DNA of 5,751 nucleotides from Syntrophothermus sp. UBA1445 (GTDB lineage Bacteria; Bacillota; Syntrophomonadia; Syntrophomonadales; DTU052), in contig DCTH01000110.1 in assembly GCA_002329495.1 (NCBI GenBank), forward strand, positions 1-5,751, written 5' to 3'. The position numbers were made by a program, and so were the translations under genes. The notes beneath the pieces are model-generated. The model was not told where the DNA came from, ran no database searches, and saw nothing but the letters and a program-made list of their open reading frames with translations. Position 1 is the first letter of the stretch. The number at the start of each line of letters is the position of its first letter. Positions 1-5,676 of this stretch are shown here, in pieces.

Positions 1-83
1 CGAGTCCGGGCATCAGGCAACATCTGGTCCAGAGCCGCCTCAATCATATCTCTCCGATTCTTCAGTTCCTTTTCAAACTCCAT
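1..83 (-). CDS. N-terminal fragment of a minus-strand gene, possibly polyprenyl (farnesyl-type) diphosphate synthase
   Basis: Reading the minus strand from an ATG at 83 gives 27 codons that stay open to the window edge. The fragment starts MEFEKELKNRR and continues with an amphipathic helix ending in ALDQMLPDA. A good Shine-Dalgarno (AAGGAG, about 90-95) lies 6-7 bases before the ATG, which supports the start. The pattern of a short acidic helix, a run ending in 'ALxxxLP', then a break is how many bacterial trans-prenyl diphosphate synthases (IspA/HepT-like, condensing isopentenyl diphosphate with allylic diphosphates) begin. The diagnostic GGKRLRP and DDxxD motifs would lie outside the window, so the product is a guess from a short N-terminus. 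The gene is divergent from the small ORF at 263 and has a candidate promoter of its own at 154-183. That it is coding is fairly likely; the function is weak. Confidence 0.5.
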   Translation of the reverse strand, partial: MEFEKELKNRRDMIEAALDQMLPDART

Positions 84-121
84 AACCGACTCCTTTATCA
101 GCACCGTTTAGGAAGTTGCCA

Positions 122-153
122 GTACAACTTTGGTCACCTCAGACCACAAGTAC
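122..153. repeat. Imperfect dyad between the divergent genes
   Basis: TGGTC (131-135) and GACCA (142-146) form a perfect inverted repeat around a 6-base loop. The arms extend as CTT/AAG with one bulged C at 147, and a further GTAC is present at each outer edge (122-125 and 150-153). The dyad lies just downstream of a candidate minus-strand -10 element, in what would be the start region or leader of the left-hand gene. It could be a repressor operator or a leader hairpin; there is no following T-run, so it is not an intrinsic terminator. Confidence 0.4.
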
Positions 154-183
154 ACTATAACGTGATTATTTCCCGAATGCCAG
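154..183 (-). promoter_or_regulatory. Candidate sigma-A promoter for the left-hand minus-strand gene
   Basis: On the minus strand, CTGGCA (183-178, four of six matches to TTGACA) is followed after 18 bases by TATAGT (159-154, five of six matches to TATAAT). This would start transcription near 147 and give a leader of about 63 nt before the ATG at 83. The spacing is acceptable but the -35 is imperfect, so this is a plausible rather than firm call. Confidence 0.35.
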
Positions 184-225
184 GAAAACGAAAGAACAAT
201 TTGGCACAATTTTTAGCTGATACAC

Positions 226-238
226 GTAGAATATCTAC
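226..238. repeat. Short perfect dyad just upstream of the small ORF
   Basis: GTAGA and TCTAC flank a 3-base centre (ATA), giving a perfect 13-bp dyad ending 24 bases before the ATG at 263. It sits where a promoter-proximal operator or the start of the leader would be expected. A dyad this short can occur by chance in AT-rich sequence. Confidence 0.3.
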
Positions 239-262
239 AAAAATGATGAGAGGGTGAACTAA

Positions 263-424
263 ATGCTTACCAAAACCAAAATCACCGACGAGCAGCTCCT
301 GGTCTTGGCTGGAATTACCGCCGCCTTACTCACTCGGGAACTGAAAAAGAAGGATCTGGAAGTCCTGGGCAATCTCCTTCTGGCCCTGGGCTCCCTGCTA
401 ACTACCGCCGCTGCCAAGAGATAA
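263..424 (+). CDS. Small 53-residue two-helix protein of unknown function
   Basis: The ATG at 263 opens a 53-codon frame ending TAA at 422-424, preceded by a purine-rich ribosome binding site (GAGAGGG, about 248-254). The product starts MLTKTKITDEQLLVLAG. Residues 9-28 form one amphipathic Leu/Ala-rich helix, RELKKKD (25-31) is a charged turn, and residues 32-51 form a second, strongly hydrophobic helix (LGNLLLALGSLLTT), with a basic AKR end. This suggests a compact helical hairpin, possibly membrane-associated; there is no signal-peptidase site or cysteine. The style resembles short clostridial proteins carried as domains of unknown function, but I cannot name the family. Support comes from the RBS, sensible codon use and clean helix periodicity. 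It stands alone, with 171 bp to the regulator downstream and a divergent gene upstream. The longer reverse-strand frame over the same bases has low-complexity Arg/Ser composition and looks like a shadow. Confidence 0.7.
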   Translation: MLTKTKITDEQLLVLAGITAALLTRELKKKDLEVLGNLLLALGSLLTTAAAKR

Positions 425-456
425 AGGTTTTTACTCTCGCATACTGGCTGACACTC

Positions 457-479
457 GCCATTGGTTGTTTCAATATGGC
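457..479 (+). other. Weak hairpin after the small ORF
   Basis: GCCATTG (457-463) can pair with CAATATGGC (471-479) if two bases bulge, around a 7-base loop. It lies 33 bases after the small ORF's stop. No T-run follows, so it does not meet the criteria for an intrinsic terminator, though it could end or stabilise the short transcript. Confidence 0.25.
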
Positions 480-537
480 AAACGGAACAGATACTCTTGT
501 GCAATACTGTCATTATTGTCTCATGCCGTGACTCATA

Positions 538-572
538 TTGTGTCTAATTGCATCTAGCGTTATACTTATAAT
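538..572 (+). promoter_or_regulatory. Probable sigma-A promoter(s) for the sigma-54 activator gene
   Basis: Two overlapping -10 candidates are present. TATACT (561-566) is exactly 17 bases after TTGTGT (538-543, only three of six matches to TTGACA). A perfect TATAAT (567-572) lies 6 bases further on but lacks a good -35. Transcription would start around 573-580, leaving only a short leader before the AAGGAGG ribosome binding site (584-590) and the ATG at 596. Housekeeping-type expression of a sigma-54 activator is the normal arrangement. Confidence 0.55.
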
Positions 573-595
573 CAGCAATCGTCAAGGAGGCAGTC

Positions 596-2539
596 ATGAA
601 CAACAAGGAACTGCGGCGCAAGTGGGAGGATCTCCACAAAGACCCGGAAAACCGGGTTACATTACGGCCGGAAATCCGGGACTCGTGGGAACGTAGTTTT
701 CAATATCGCGTCAACCCGTTTCTGAAAGAAAATCCATACGTGCTTAATGGTTCCGACTTTCAACAGGCTCTTGAACACGCCAGTTACCTGGTGGAGACAT
801 CCCAGCCGGTTATGAACATCCTTTCGGAGTTCGTAGCCGGAACTGGTTTTATTGTGTTGTTAACTGATGCCAACTACTGCCTGTTGAAAATCTCCGGGGA
901 CGATGAAACCGTTAAGTGGGCTAACCGGGGTCTCCTGGTTGAAGGTTCGATGTGGTCCGAAGATCTGGTCGGCACCAACGGTTGTGCCCTTAGTATTGCC
1001 CTGGCTCGACCCATCTCGGTTTACGGTTACGAACATTTTAATCTATTTTCTCATATAGCCACCAGTTCTTTTGCCCCCATACTTGATCAAGGTAAGATTG
1101 TGGGCAGTCTTGGTATGGTAGCGCCTTATGACAAGGTTAGCAATCATTCATTGGGAATGGTGGTTGCTTCTGCTATGCACATCCAATCCAAGATGAACCT
1201 GGAACGCGCCACGCGTTATCACGAAGTAATAATGGACTCTATGTCTGAAGGGGTAATGGTAGTAGATTACAATGGCATAATAACCTACATGAACGGCAAC
1301 TGTGCCCGGTTTCTGCAGAAACAGGACCAGACTGTTATTGGTCGTCATATATATGACCTGCTGGGATACAGTCCTGATAACCAGTATTTTATCAATATTG
1401 TCACCCAGGGTCGGGTGATCACCGATGAAACCGTTTTGCTTACCATAGGCAAGGACAAGGTACAATGCAACATTACCTGCAATCCGCTCAACAATCCGGA
1501 CCCTTCGGATGCCGGGACGGTGGTCATCATTCGGGAGATCCATCGGATCAACCGTTTAGTGCGCAACTGGATCGGCGGGGGAGCCAAAATGACCTTTCAT
1601 GATATTGTGGGTAACAATGCCAAGTTTCAGCAGGTTATCAACATCGCCACCGCAGCAGCCTCATCATGCTCCAATGTCTTACTGCTGGGGGAGAGCGGCA
1701 CGGGAAAGGACATAATTGCTCAAGCCATGCATAACGCCAGTCCCCGCCGCAATAACCCATTTCTGGCCATCAATTGTGCTGCATTGCCACGGGAACTGAT
1801 TGCCAGTGAACTCTTTGGTTACGAGGAAGGGGCGTTTACTGGCGCCAAAAAGGGAGGCAATATCGGTAAATTTGAGTTGGCTGACCAGGGGACGATATTC
1901 CTGGACGAGATTGGTGATATGCCCCTCGACCTGCAAGCCTCCCTGCTCCGGGTATTGGAAGAGAAAAGTGTTATCCGGCTAGGGGGCAATAAACTGATTC
2001 CGGTCAATGTCAGAGTCATTGCTGCTACCAACAAAGACTTGGATCTGGAAATCAGTCGTAACCGGTTCCGTCGTGATCTGTACTACCGTTTGGGAGTAAT
2101 CCGGATTACTATTCCTCCACTAAGGGAACGCCCTGATGATATCCAGTTACTGGCGCAGTACCTGACGGAGAGCATATGTAAACGCATCAATAAACCGCCC
2201 ATGAAACTGGCACCAGAGGTTATCGATGCCTTTCTGAACTTTGATTGGCAGGGCAACGTCAGAGAGATGCAAAATGTGCTGGAAGGTGCGATTCAACTCG
2301 CAACCGGTCCAGTTATTACCTACGATCTGGTGCGGGATTACTTCAGTCAGTCCGGTGACCTGTCTCCGGAACCACTACTGAGGCATGACAATGAAGACCT
2401 TACCATCTCGGCGGTTGAAAAACAGATGATTCAACACTACCTGGAGAAATATAAATACAATAAGACGGAAGCAGCCAAGGCCCTGGGGATGTCACGCCGC
2501 ACCTTATACCGCCGTTTAAAGGAATACAATTTATTGTAG
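596..2539 (+). CDS. Sigma-54-dependent transcriptional activator, AcoR-like (GAF-PAS-AAA+-Fis HTH)
   Basis: This 647-residue bacterial enhancer-binding protein hydrolyses ATP to remodel sigma-54 RNA polymerase at -24/-12 promoters. Residues about 24-35 carry the RPEIRDSWERS lead-in typical of AcoR/DhaR-type regulators. A GAF-like sensor follows (about 65-200, with LVGTNGCALSIAL and YGYEHF), then a PAS domain (about 209-320) and the AAA+ domain from about 333. In the AAA+ domain I see Walker A GESGTGKD (365-372), the sigma-54-contacting GAFTGA loop (412-417), Walker B TIFLDEIGD (433-441), the FRRDLYYRL arginine-finger region (491-499) and sensor II GNVREMQN (553-560). A Fis-type helix-turn-helix (about 607-645, NKTEAAKALGMSRRTLYRRL) closes the protein. 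All catalytic motifs look intact and the length is normal. A perfect AAGGAGG five bases before the ATG fixes the start. The ligand is unknown; AcoR relatives sense acetoin or other small metabolites. No target operon is adjacent, so I give no gene name. Confidence 0.95.
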   Translation: MNNKELRRKWEDLHKDPENRVTLRPEIRDSWERSFQYRVNPFLKENPYVLNGSDFQQALEHASYLVETSQPVMNILSEFVAGTGFIVLLTDANYCLLKISGDDETVKWANRGLLVEGSMWSEDLVGTNGCALSIALARPISVYGYEHFNLFSHIATSSFAPILDQGKIVGSLGMVAPYDKVSNHSLGMVVASAMHIQSKMNLERATRYHEVIMDSMSEGVMVVDYNGIITYMNGNCARFLQKQDQTVIGRHIYDLLGYSPDNQYFINIVTQGRVITDETVLLTIGKDKVQCNITCNPLNNPDPSDAGTVVIIREIHRINRLVRNWIGGGAKMTFHDIVGNNAKFQQVINIATAAASSCSNVLLLGESGTGKDIIAQAMHNASPRRNNPFLAINCAALPRELIASELFGYEEGAFTGAKKGGNIGKFELADQGTIFLDEIGDMPLDLQASLLRVLEEKSVIRLGGNKLIPVNVRVIAATNKDLDLEISRNRFRRDLYYRLGVIRITIPPLRERPDDIQLLAQYLTESICKRINKPPMKLAPEVIDAFLNFDWQGNVREMQNVLEGAIQLATGPVITYDLVRDYFSQSGDLSPEPLLRHDNEDLTISAVEKQMIQHYLEKYKYNKTEAAKALGMSRRTLYRRLKEYNLL

Positions 2540-2571
2540 CCCCTCCCGAGTCACTGGTATTGCAAAATATG

Positions 2572-2600
2572 TTGATACTGTATAATGTTGTGTATATAAC
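2572..2600 (+). promoter_or_regulatory. Strong sigma-A promoter for the c-di-GMP gene
   Basis: TTGATA (2572-2577, five of six) is followed after exactly 17 bases by TATAAC (2595-2600, five of six), the best-formed promoter in the window. A second perfect TATAAT at 2581-2586 could use TTGCAA (2560-2565) as -35, although the spacing is only 15. The expected start near 2607 leaves a leader of about 55 nt before the ATG at 2663. An 18-bp dyad (2585-2602) covers the -10, suggesting repressor control. Confidence 0.6.
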
Positions 2601-2602
2601 AT
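2585..2602. promoter_or_regulatory. Operator-like dyad over the -10 element
   Basis: ATGTT and AACAT flank an AT-rich centre. The 9-base half-sites match at seven of nine positions (the mismatches are G versus A). The site overlaps the TATAAC -10 hexamer, so a protein bound here would block polymerase. A further ATGTTG half-site lies 16 bases upstream at 2569-2574 in direct orientation. The spacing does not fit GlnR (TGTNA-N7-TNACA), being one base short. The binding protein is unknown. Confidence 0.35.
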
Positions 2603-2662
2603 GCTTCATATTCCCAGTCAATACAGCCTGGTCTGTTTCCACACACCCCTTGGGAGGCCATA

Positions 2663-4165
2663 ATGAAAAATCAAAACCATACCGGTGATCAACCCCCTCA
2701 CGGGTTGGCAGATATTCGTGATGAAATCATTGTACTGGATAATCCGGAAATGATTCATAACAGCTCGGAGGACTTATTTAGAACCCTGTTTGTCAGTTCA
2801 CCCATCGGAATTTTCATTGTTCAGGATGGCAGGTTCCAGGCGGTTAACCCCCAGTTCCAGGTTCTAACCGGCTTCAGCCGAAGGGAGTTGTATAATCTTG
2901 ACTCTATGACCATTGTCTTCCCCGATGATCGCGATTTCGTGCGGCAAAACGCCACGCGTATGCTGAAGGGACAGCAGACCACCCCTTACGAGTACAGAAT
3001 TATAACCAAGGATGGAAGTATAAAATGGATTCTGGAGACCGTGGCGGCAATTCAATATAACGGCCGTCCGGCTTCGCTGGGCAACTTCATGGACATTCAA
3101 AGTCTTAAACAAACTGAAGAAAAACTTCGCTTCCTCAGCATGCATGACCCATTAACCGGGCTCTACAACCGTATGTATTTTGAAGAAGAGATGAACCGTA
3201 TCCAATCCGGCCGTTTCTACCCGGTTGGACTTCTGGTATGCGACATTGATGGTTTAAAGCTGGTAAATGACACCCTGGGACACGATTCTGGTGACCTGTT
3301 GTTGATTTCCGCTTCCAAAGCCATAAAGAAAGCGTTTCGTGAGAGTGATGTGGTGGCCCGGGTGGGAGGAGACGAGTTTGCCATACTGCTTCCCAATGCT
3401 CCCCCGCCGGCAGTCGAAAAAGCCTATCAGCGGATTGACAACGCCATAAAAGAATACAATTTGAGCCAAAAAGTACCCCCGCTCAGTATCTCCTGCGGCT
3501 ATGCCACAGGAATGAAACCATCCACCAGCATGATTGATCTTTTCCGGGAAGCCGATAATAACATGTACCGTGAAAAACGGAGCCGACGACAAACTGTCCG
3601 ATCCTTGATATTGAGCAGATACATTGAGGTACTACGGGAGTTGGACTTTGCCGCAGATGGACACCTTGAGCGTTTACGACAGCTGGTTGTCGCTCTGGGT
3701 GCAGCAGCGGGATTAAATGATCACGCCATATCCAGACTGACCCTCCTGGCCGAATACCATGACATTGGTAAGGTTGGTGTGGACAGTCAAATTGTATTCA
3801 AACCGGCCATGCTAACCCCAGAAGAGATGATTGAAATTCGCCGCCACTGTGAGATTGGTCACCGGATAGCCCTGATTTCCCCGGATCTGGTGCCCATCTC
3901 CGACCTGATACTGAAGCATCACGAGTGGTGGAATGGAGGCGGGTATCCGCTGGGGTTACGCGGAGAGGAAATCCCGGTCGAATGCCGAATTCTGGTCATC
4001 ACCGACGCTTATGATGTAATGACCAGTAATCGCCCGTACAAAAAACCGCTGCCGCACGACGAGGCCCTGGCCGAGTTGCGTAAGTGCTCCGCTACTCAGT
4101 TTGATCCCCACCTGGTGGATCTGTTCTTAAATCTTCCGCAGCATGCATTACCAGCCCCTGTCTGA
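2663..4165 (+). CDS. PAS-GGDEF-HD-GYP protein, bifunctional cyclic-di-GMP cyclase/phosphodiesterase
   Basis: This 500-residue, apparently cytoplasmic sensor protein has no clear membrane segment. A PAS domain (about 35-150, with FVSSPIGIFIVQDGRF and a DGS-W core) leads through KQTEEKLRFLSMHDPLTGLYNR into a GGDEF diguanylate cyclase domain (about 158-308). The latter has the metal and substrate motif DIDGLKLVNDTLGHDSGD (194-211), an intact GGDEF (235-239) and an RESD inhibitory I-site (226-229) exactly five residues before it. The HD-GYP phosphodiesterase domain (about 318-490) has GHLERL (333-338), HDIGK (366-370), RRHCEIGH (393-400), HHEWWNGGGYPLGL (419-432) and ITDAYDVMTSNRPYKK (446-461). 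Both domains therefore look catalytically competent: GGDEF makes c-di-GMP from two GTP, and HD-GYP hydrolyses it. Which activity dominates may depend on the PAS ligand and I-site feedback. GGGAGG (2652-2657) five bases before the ATG supports the start. It lies 123 bp after the regulator, behind its own strong promoter. Confidence 0.93.
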   Translation: MKNQNHTGDQPPHGLADIRDEIIVLDNPEMIHNSSEDLFRTLFVSSPIGIFIVQDGRFQAVNPQFQVLTGFSRRELYNLDSMTIVFPDDRDFVRQNATRMLKGQQTTPYEYRIITKDGSIKWILETVAAIQYNGRPASLGNFMDIQSLKQTEEKLRFLSMHDPLTGLYNRMYFEEEMNRIQSGRFYPVGLLVCDIDGLKLVNDTLGHDSGDLLLISASKAIKKAFRESDVVARVGGDEFAILLPNAPPPAVEKAYQRIDNAIKEYNLSQKVPPLSISCGYATGMKPSTSMIDLFREADNNMYREKRSRRQTVRSLILSRYIEVLRELDFAADGHLERLRQLVVALGAAAGLNDHAISRLTLLAEYHDIGKVGVDSQIVFKPAMLTPEEMIEIRRHCEIGHRIALISPDLVPISDLILKHHEWWNGGGYPLGLRGEEIPVECRILVITDAYDVMTSNRPYKKPLPHDEALAELRKCSATQFDPHLVDLFLNLPQHALPAPV

Positions 4166-4170
4166 TTCCC

Positions 4171-4197
4171 TTGTCGAGTCATTCTAAAAAGTATAAT
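4171..4197 (+). promoter_or_regulatory. Possible sigma-A promoter for the MBL-fold hydrolase
   Basis: A perfect TATAAT (4192-4197) lies in the 57-bp gap after the c-di-GMP gene, with TTGTCG (4171-4176, four of six) 15 bases upstream. That spacing is below the usual 16-18, so the promoter may be weak, and the gene could also be read through from upstream because no terminator separates them. Confidence 0.35.
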
Positions 4198-4206
4198 ATT
4201 TAATCC

Positions 4207-4213
4207 AAGGAGG
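4207..4213 (+). promoter_or_regulatory. Ribosome binding site deciding the MBL-hydrolase start
   Basis: AAGGAGG precedes two nearby ATGs. The one at 4218 is only 4 bases away and opens a 13-codon frame that stops at 4257-4259. The one at 4223 is 9 bases away, close to ideal, and opens the 320-codon hydrolase. The site therefore supports 4223 as the true start. Confidence 0.8.
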
Positions 4214-4222
4214 ATTAATGAA

Positions 4223-5185
4223 ATGTTTGAAACTATTCGACCCGGTTTATATCGGTTAGAGATACCCCTGCCTGGTAATCCACTGAAAGCAGTCAACTCT
4301 TACGTTTTCAAGACCCCTGATCGCAATCTGATCGTCGATACCGGTATGAACCGTCAGGAATGCCTCGACGCCATGATGACCGGCCTCAAAGAACTCGATA
4401 TTGACTTGGCGGTTACTGACCTATTTATAACCCACTTGCATGCTGATCATTCGGGACTCATATCCCATCTGGCAACAGAAACCTCTAAGGTTTACTGCAG
4501 CCAGATAGATGCCGGTATCATCAATTCTTCGGATGGCTGGGAAGACATGCTGGTTTATGCCATCCGCAGCGGATTTCCCGATGACATGGATGCCATAAAA
4601 CAGCACCCGGGATTCAAATATGGGGTCCGCAAATTGATTGACTTCACCATAGTCGCAGACGGAGACCTGATCAGTATAGGTGACTACAATTTCCGGTGTG
4701 TATCCACTCCCGGCCATACCCCGGGCCATCTTTGCCTCTATGATCAGGACCAAAAGATCCTGATTTCCGGAGATCACATTCTGGGCAAGATCACGCCCAA
4801 CATCTCCGTGTTTGCTGATGACCTGAATCCTTTACAAGACTACCTCGATAGCCTCAGCAAGATCTACGGCCTGGAGGTAGATCATGTTTTCCCGGCTCAC
4901 CGGTTTCTCTTTGACAACTGCCGGGGCAGGATCGATCAATTGCGACAGCATCACCAAAACCGGGCCAATGCCATTTTATCAGTGCTTAAGAAAGGTCCGC
5001 AAAATGCATTCGACATTGCTTCGCAGCTTAAATGGGATTTAAGCTACAAAGACTGGGACCAATTCCCCATCACTCAAAAGTGGTTTGCCACCGGGGAGGT
5101 TATTTCGCATTTGAATTACCTGAAGGCACTGGGCCAGGTTAAACAAGACCTGAGTACCGATACCATCAAATTCAGCTTGATGTGA
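4223..5185 (+). CDS. Metallo-beta-lactamase-fold hydrolase with C-terminal winged-helix-like domain
   Basis: This 320-residue soluble protein has the full MBL-fold dinuclear metal set: THLHADH (70-76, giving H71, H73, D75 and H76), H165 in STPGHTPGHL, D184 in ISGDH and H226 in FPAHR. The N-terminus (RPGLYRLEIPLPGN...NSYVF) and the strand NLIVDTGM (35-42) are typical of the glyoxalase II-like 'MBL fold metallo-hydrolase' group. After the last ligand, residues about 235-320 form a helical tail ending in VISHLNYLKALGQVKQ, which resembles the winged-helix tail of LACTB2-like relatives. Substrates in this group include thioesters, lactones and nucleic acids; nothing in the sequence selects among them. 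There is no signal peptide, so it should act in the cytoplasm. It starts 57 bp after the c-di-GMP gene and ends 8 bp from the stop of the convergent gene. No motif links it directly to c-di-GMP turnover. Confidence 0.93.
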   Translation: MFETIRPGLYRLEIPLPGNPLKAVNSYVFKTPDRNLIVDTGMNRQECLDAMMTGLKELDIDLAVTDLFITHLHADHSGLISHLATETSKVYCSQIDAGIINSSDGWEDMLVYAIRSGFPDDMDAIKQHPGFKYGVRKLIDFTIVADGDLISIGDYNFRCVSTPGHTPGHLCLYDQDQKILISGDHILGKITPNISVFADDLNPLQDYLDSLSKIYGLEVDHVFPAHRFLFDNCRGRIDQLRQHHQNRANAILSVLKKGPQNAFDIASQLKWDLSYKDWDQFPITQKWFATGEVISHLNYLKALGQVKQDLSTDTIKFSLM

Positions 5186-5193
5186 TGGTGTTC

Positions 5194-5676
5194 TTAGTCG
5201 TTTTTGACAATTAACACCTCACAGCAATCATCCCCATGGTTTAGATTCTTGAGGTGCTGCACCGATACCGAAATGGTTCTGGCGAACAATCCCTGGGCCA
5301 GCTGTTCATACGAATAAACCGTAACAATGCCGCAATCGGCTACACCAGCTTTGGCAATCATTTTCTGGGTTTCACAATCGGTAACCCTGAGTCTGATGGT
5401 GTTACCTTCCAGGGATATCTGCCGGCCTTCCGTTTTAAGTATCTGACCCATGATATTAATGGCTTCAATATAACTCTCCGGCCAGACTGGATCAGGTATA
5501 TAATCAGTGCGTAGTTTTTTGCCAAAGACATAAGAAAAATGGCGCCATGCCTCTACATCGAGCTCCCAGGCCTTTTCAATCCCCAACCTTTTCGCAGCTC
5601 CCAGAAACCAGCCCCCATCCAGGCGAGTAACTGCATACTGAGCAATATCCAACAACTGTTCGTTCGACAGACCCAA
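5194..5676 (-). CDS. DUF6125 / ATC-hydrolase-like protein, TTG start
   Basis: This minus-strand 160-residue protein starts with TTG at 5676. An in-frame stop at 5683-5685 rules out anything further upstream, and AAGGAG (5692-5687) lies 10 bases before the TTG, slightly long but the only suitable site. The N-terminal helical half contains LDGGWFLGAAKRLGIEKAWELD (19-40), the pattern of the 'W-F-L-x(4)-G-x(2)-A-x-E-L' proteins annotated DUF6125 or L-2-amino-thiazoline-4-carboxylate hydrolase-like. The C-terminal half has RVTDCETQ (97-104), a second Cys at 115 (ADCG) and DDCCEVLIV (149-157), matching the Cys-bearing strands of that family. The four cysteines (101, 115, 151, 152) suggest metal binding or redox chemistry, but the activity is unknown. 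Family assignment is by recall of the pattern, not by search. The gene is convergent with the MBL hydrolase. A GATAAT at 5738-5733 could be its -10, with the -35 outside the window. Confidence 0.8.
   Translation of the reverse strand: MGLSNEQLLDIAQYAVTRLDGGWFLGAAKRLGIEKAWELDVEAWRHFSYVFGKKLRTDYIPDPVWPESYIEAINIMGQILKTEGRQISLEGNTIRLRVTDCETQKMIAKAGVADCGIVTVYSYEQLAQGLFARTISVSVQHLKNLNHGDDCCEVLIVKND
5215..5256. repeat. Inverted repeat in the 3' part of the convergent gene
   Basis: CACCTCA (5215-5221) and TGAGGTG (5250-5256) are perfect complements. Inside them AATC (5226-5229) pairs with GATT (5244-5247), leaving a 14-base loop. The element begins 30 bases after the MBL hydrolase stop on the plus strand and lies within the last 25 codons of the minus gene. 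Without a T-run on either side it is not a canonical terminator, but it is the only sizeable hairpin near the convergent ends. Confidence 0.35.

Noticed and set aside
445..460. TGGC...GCCA element that looks like a -24/-12 sigma-54 promoter after the small ORF
   Set aside because: GG and GC are 9 bases apart, not 10, and the -12 TTGC is missing; it reads better as a 4-bp inverted repeat.
259..513. 84-codon minus-strand frame over the small ORF
   Set aside because: Arg/Ser-rich, low-complexity composition and no convincing RBS; the opposite strand has a better-formed gene with RBS and helix periodicity.
1148..2034. Several overlapping reverse and alternative-frame ORFs within the regulator gene
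   Set aside because: The sigma-54 activator frame carries continuous conserved AAA+ motifs across this span; the others are shadows.
2540..2662. Possible intrinsic terminator after the regulator gene
   Set aside because: CCTCCC (2542-2547) could only pair with GGGAGG over 100 bases away, and no hairpin with a T-run is present.
4218..4259. 13-codon frame whose ATG lies 5 bases before the hydrolase ATG, behind the same Shine-Dalgarno
   Set aside because: Its spacing of 4 bases is too short compared with 9 for the real start, and the peptide shows nothing meaningful; likely a by-product of ATGAAATG.
5254..5514. 86-codon plus-strand frame inside the DUF6125-like gene
   Set aside because: It lies wholly opposite a frame with recognisable family motifs, and has no RBS or recognisable domain.
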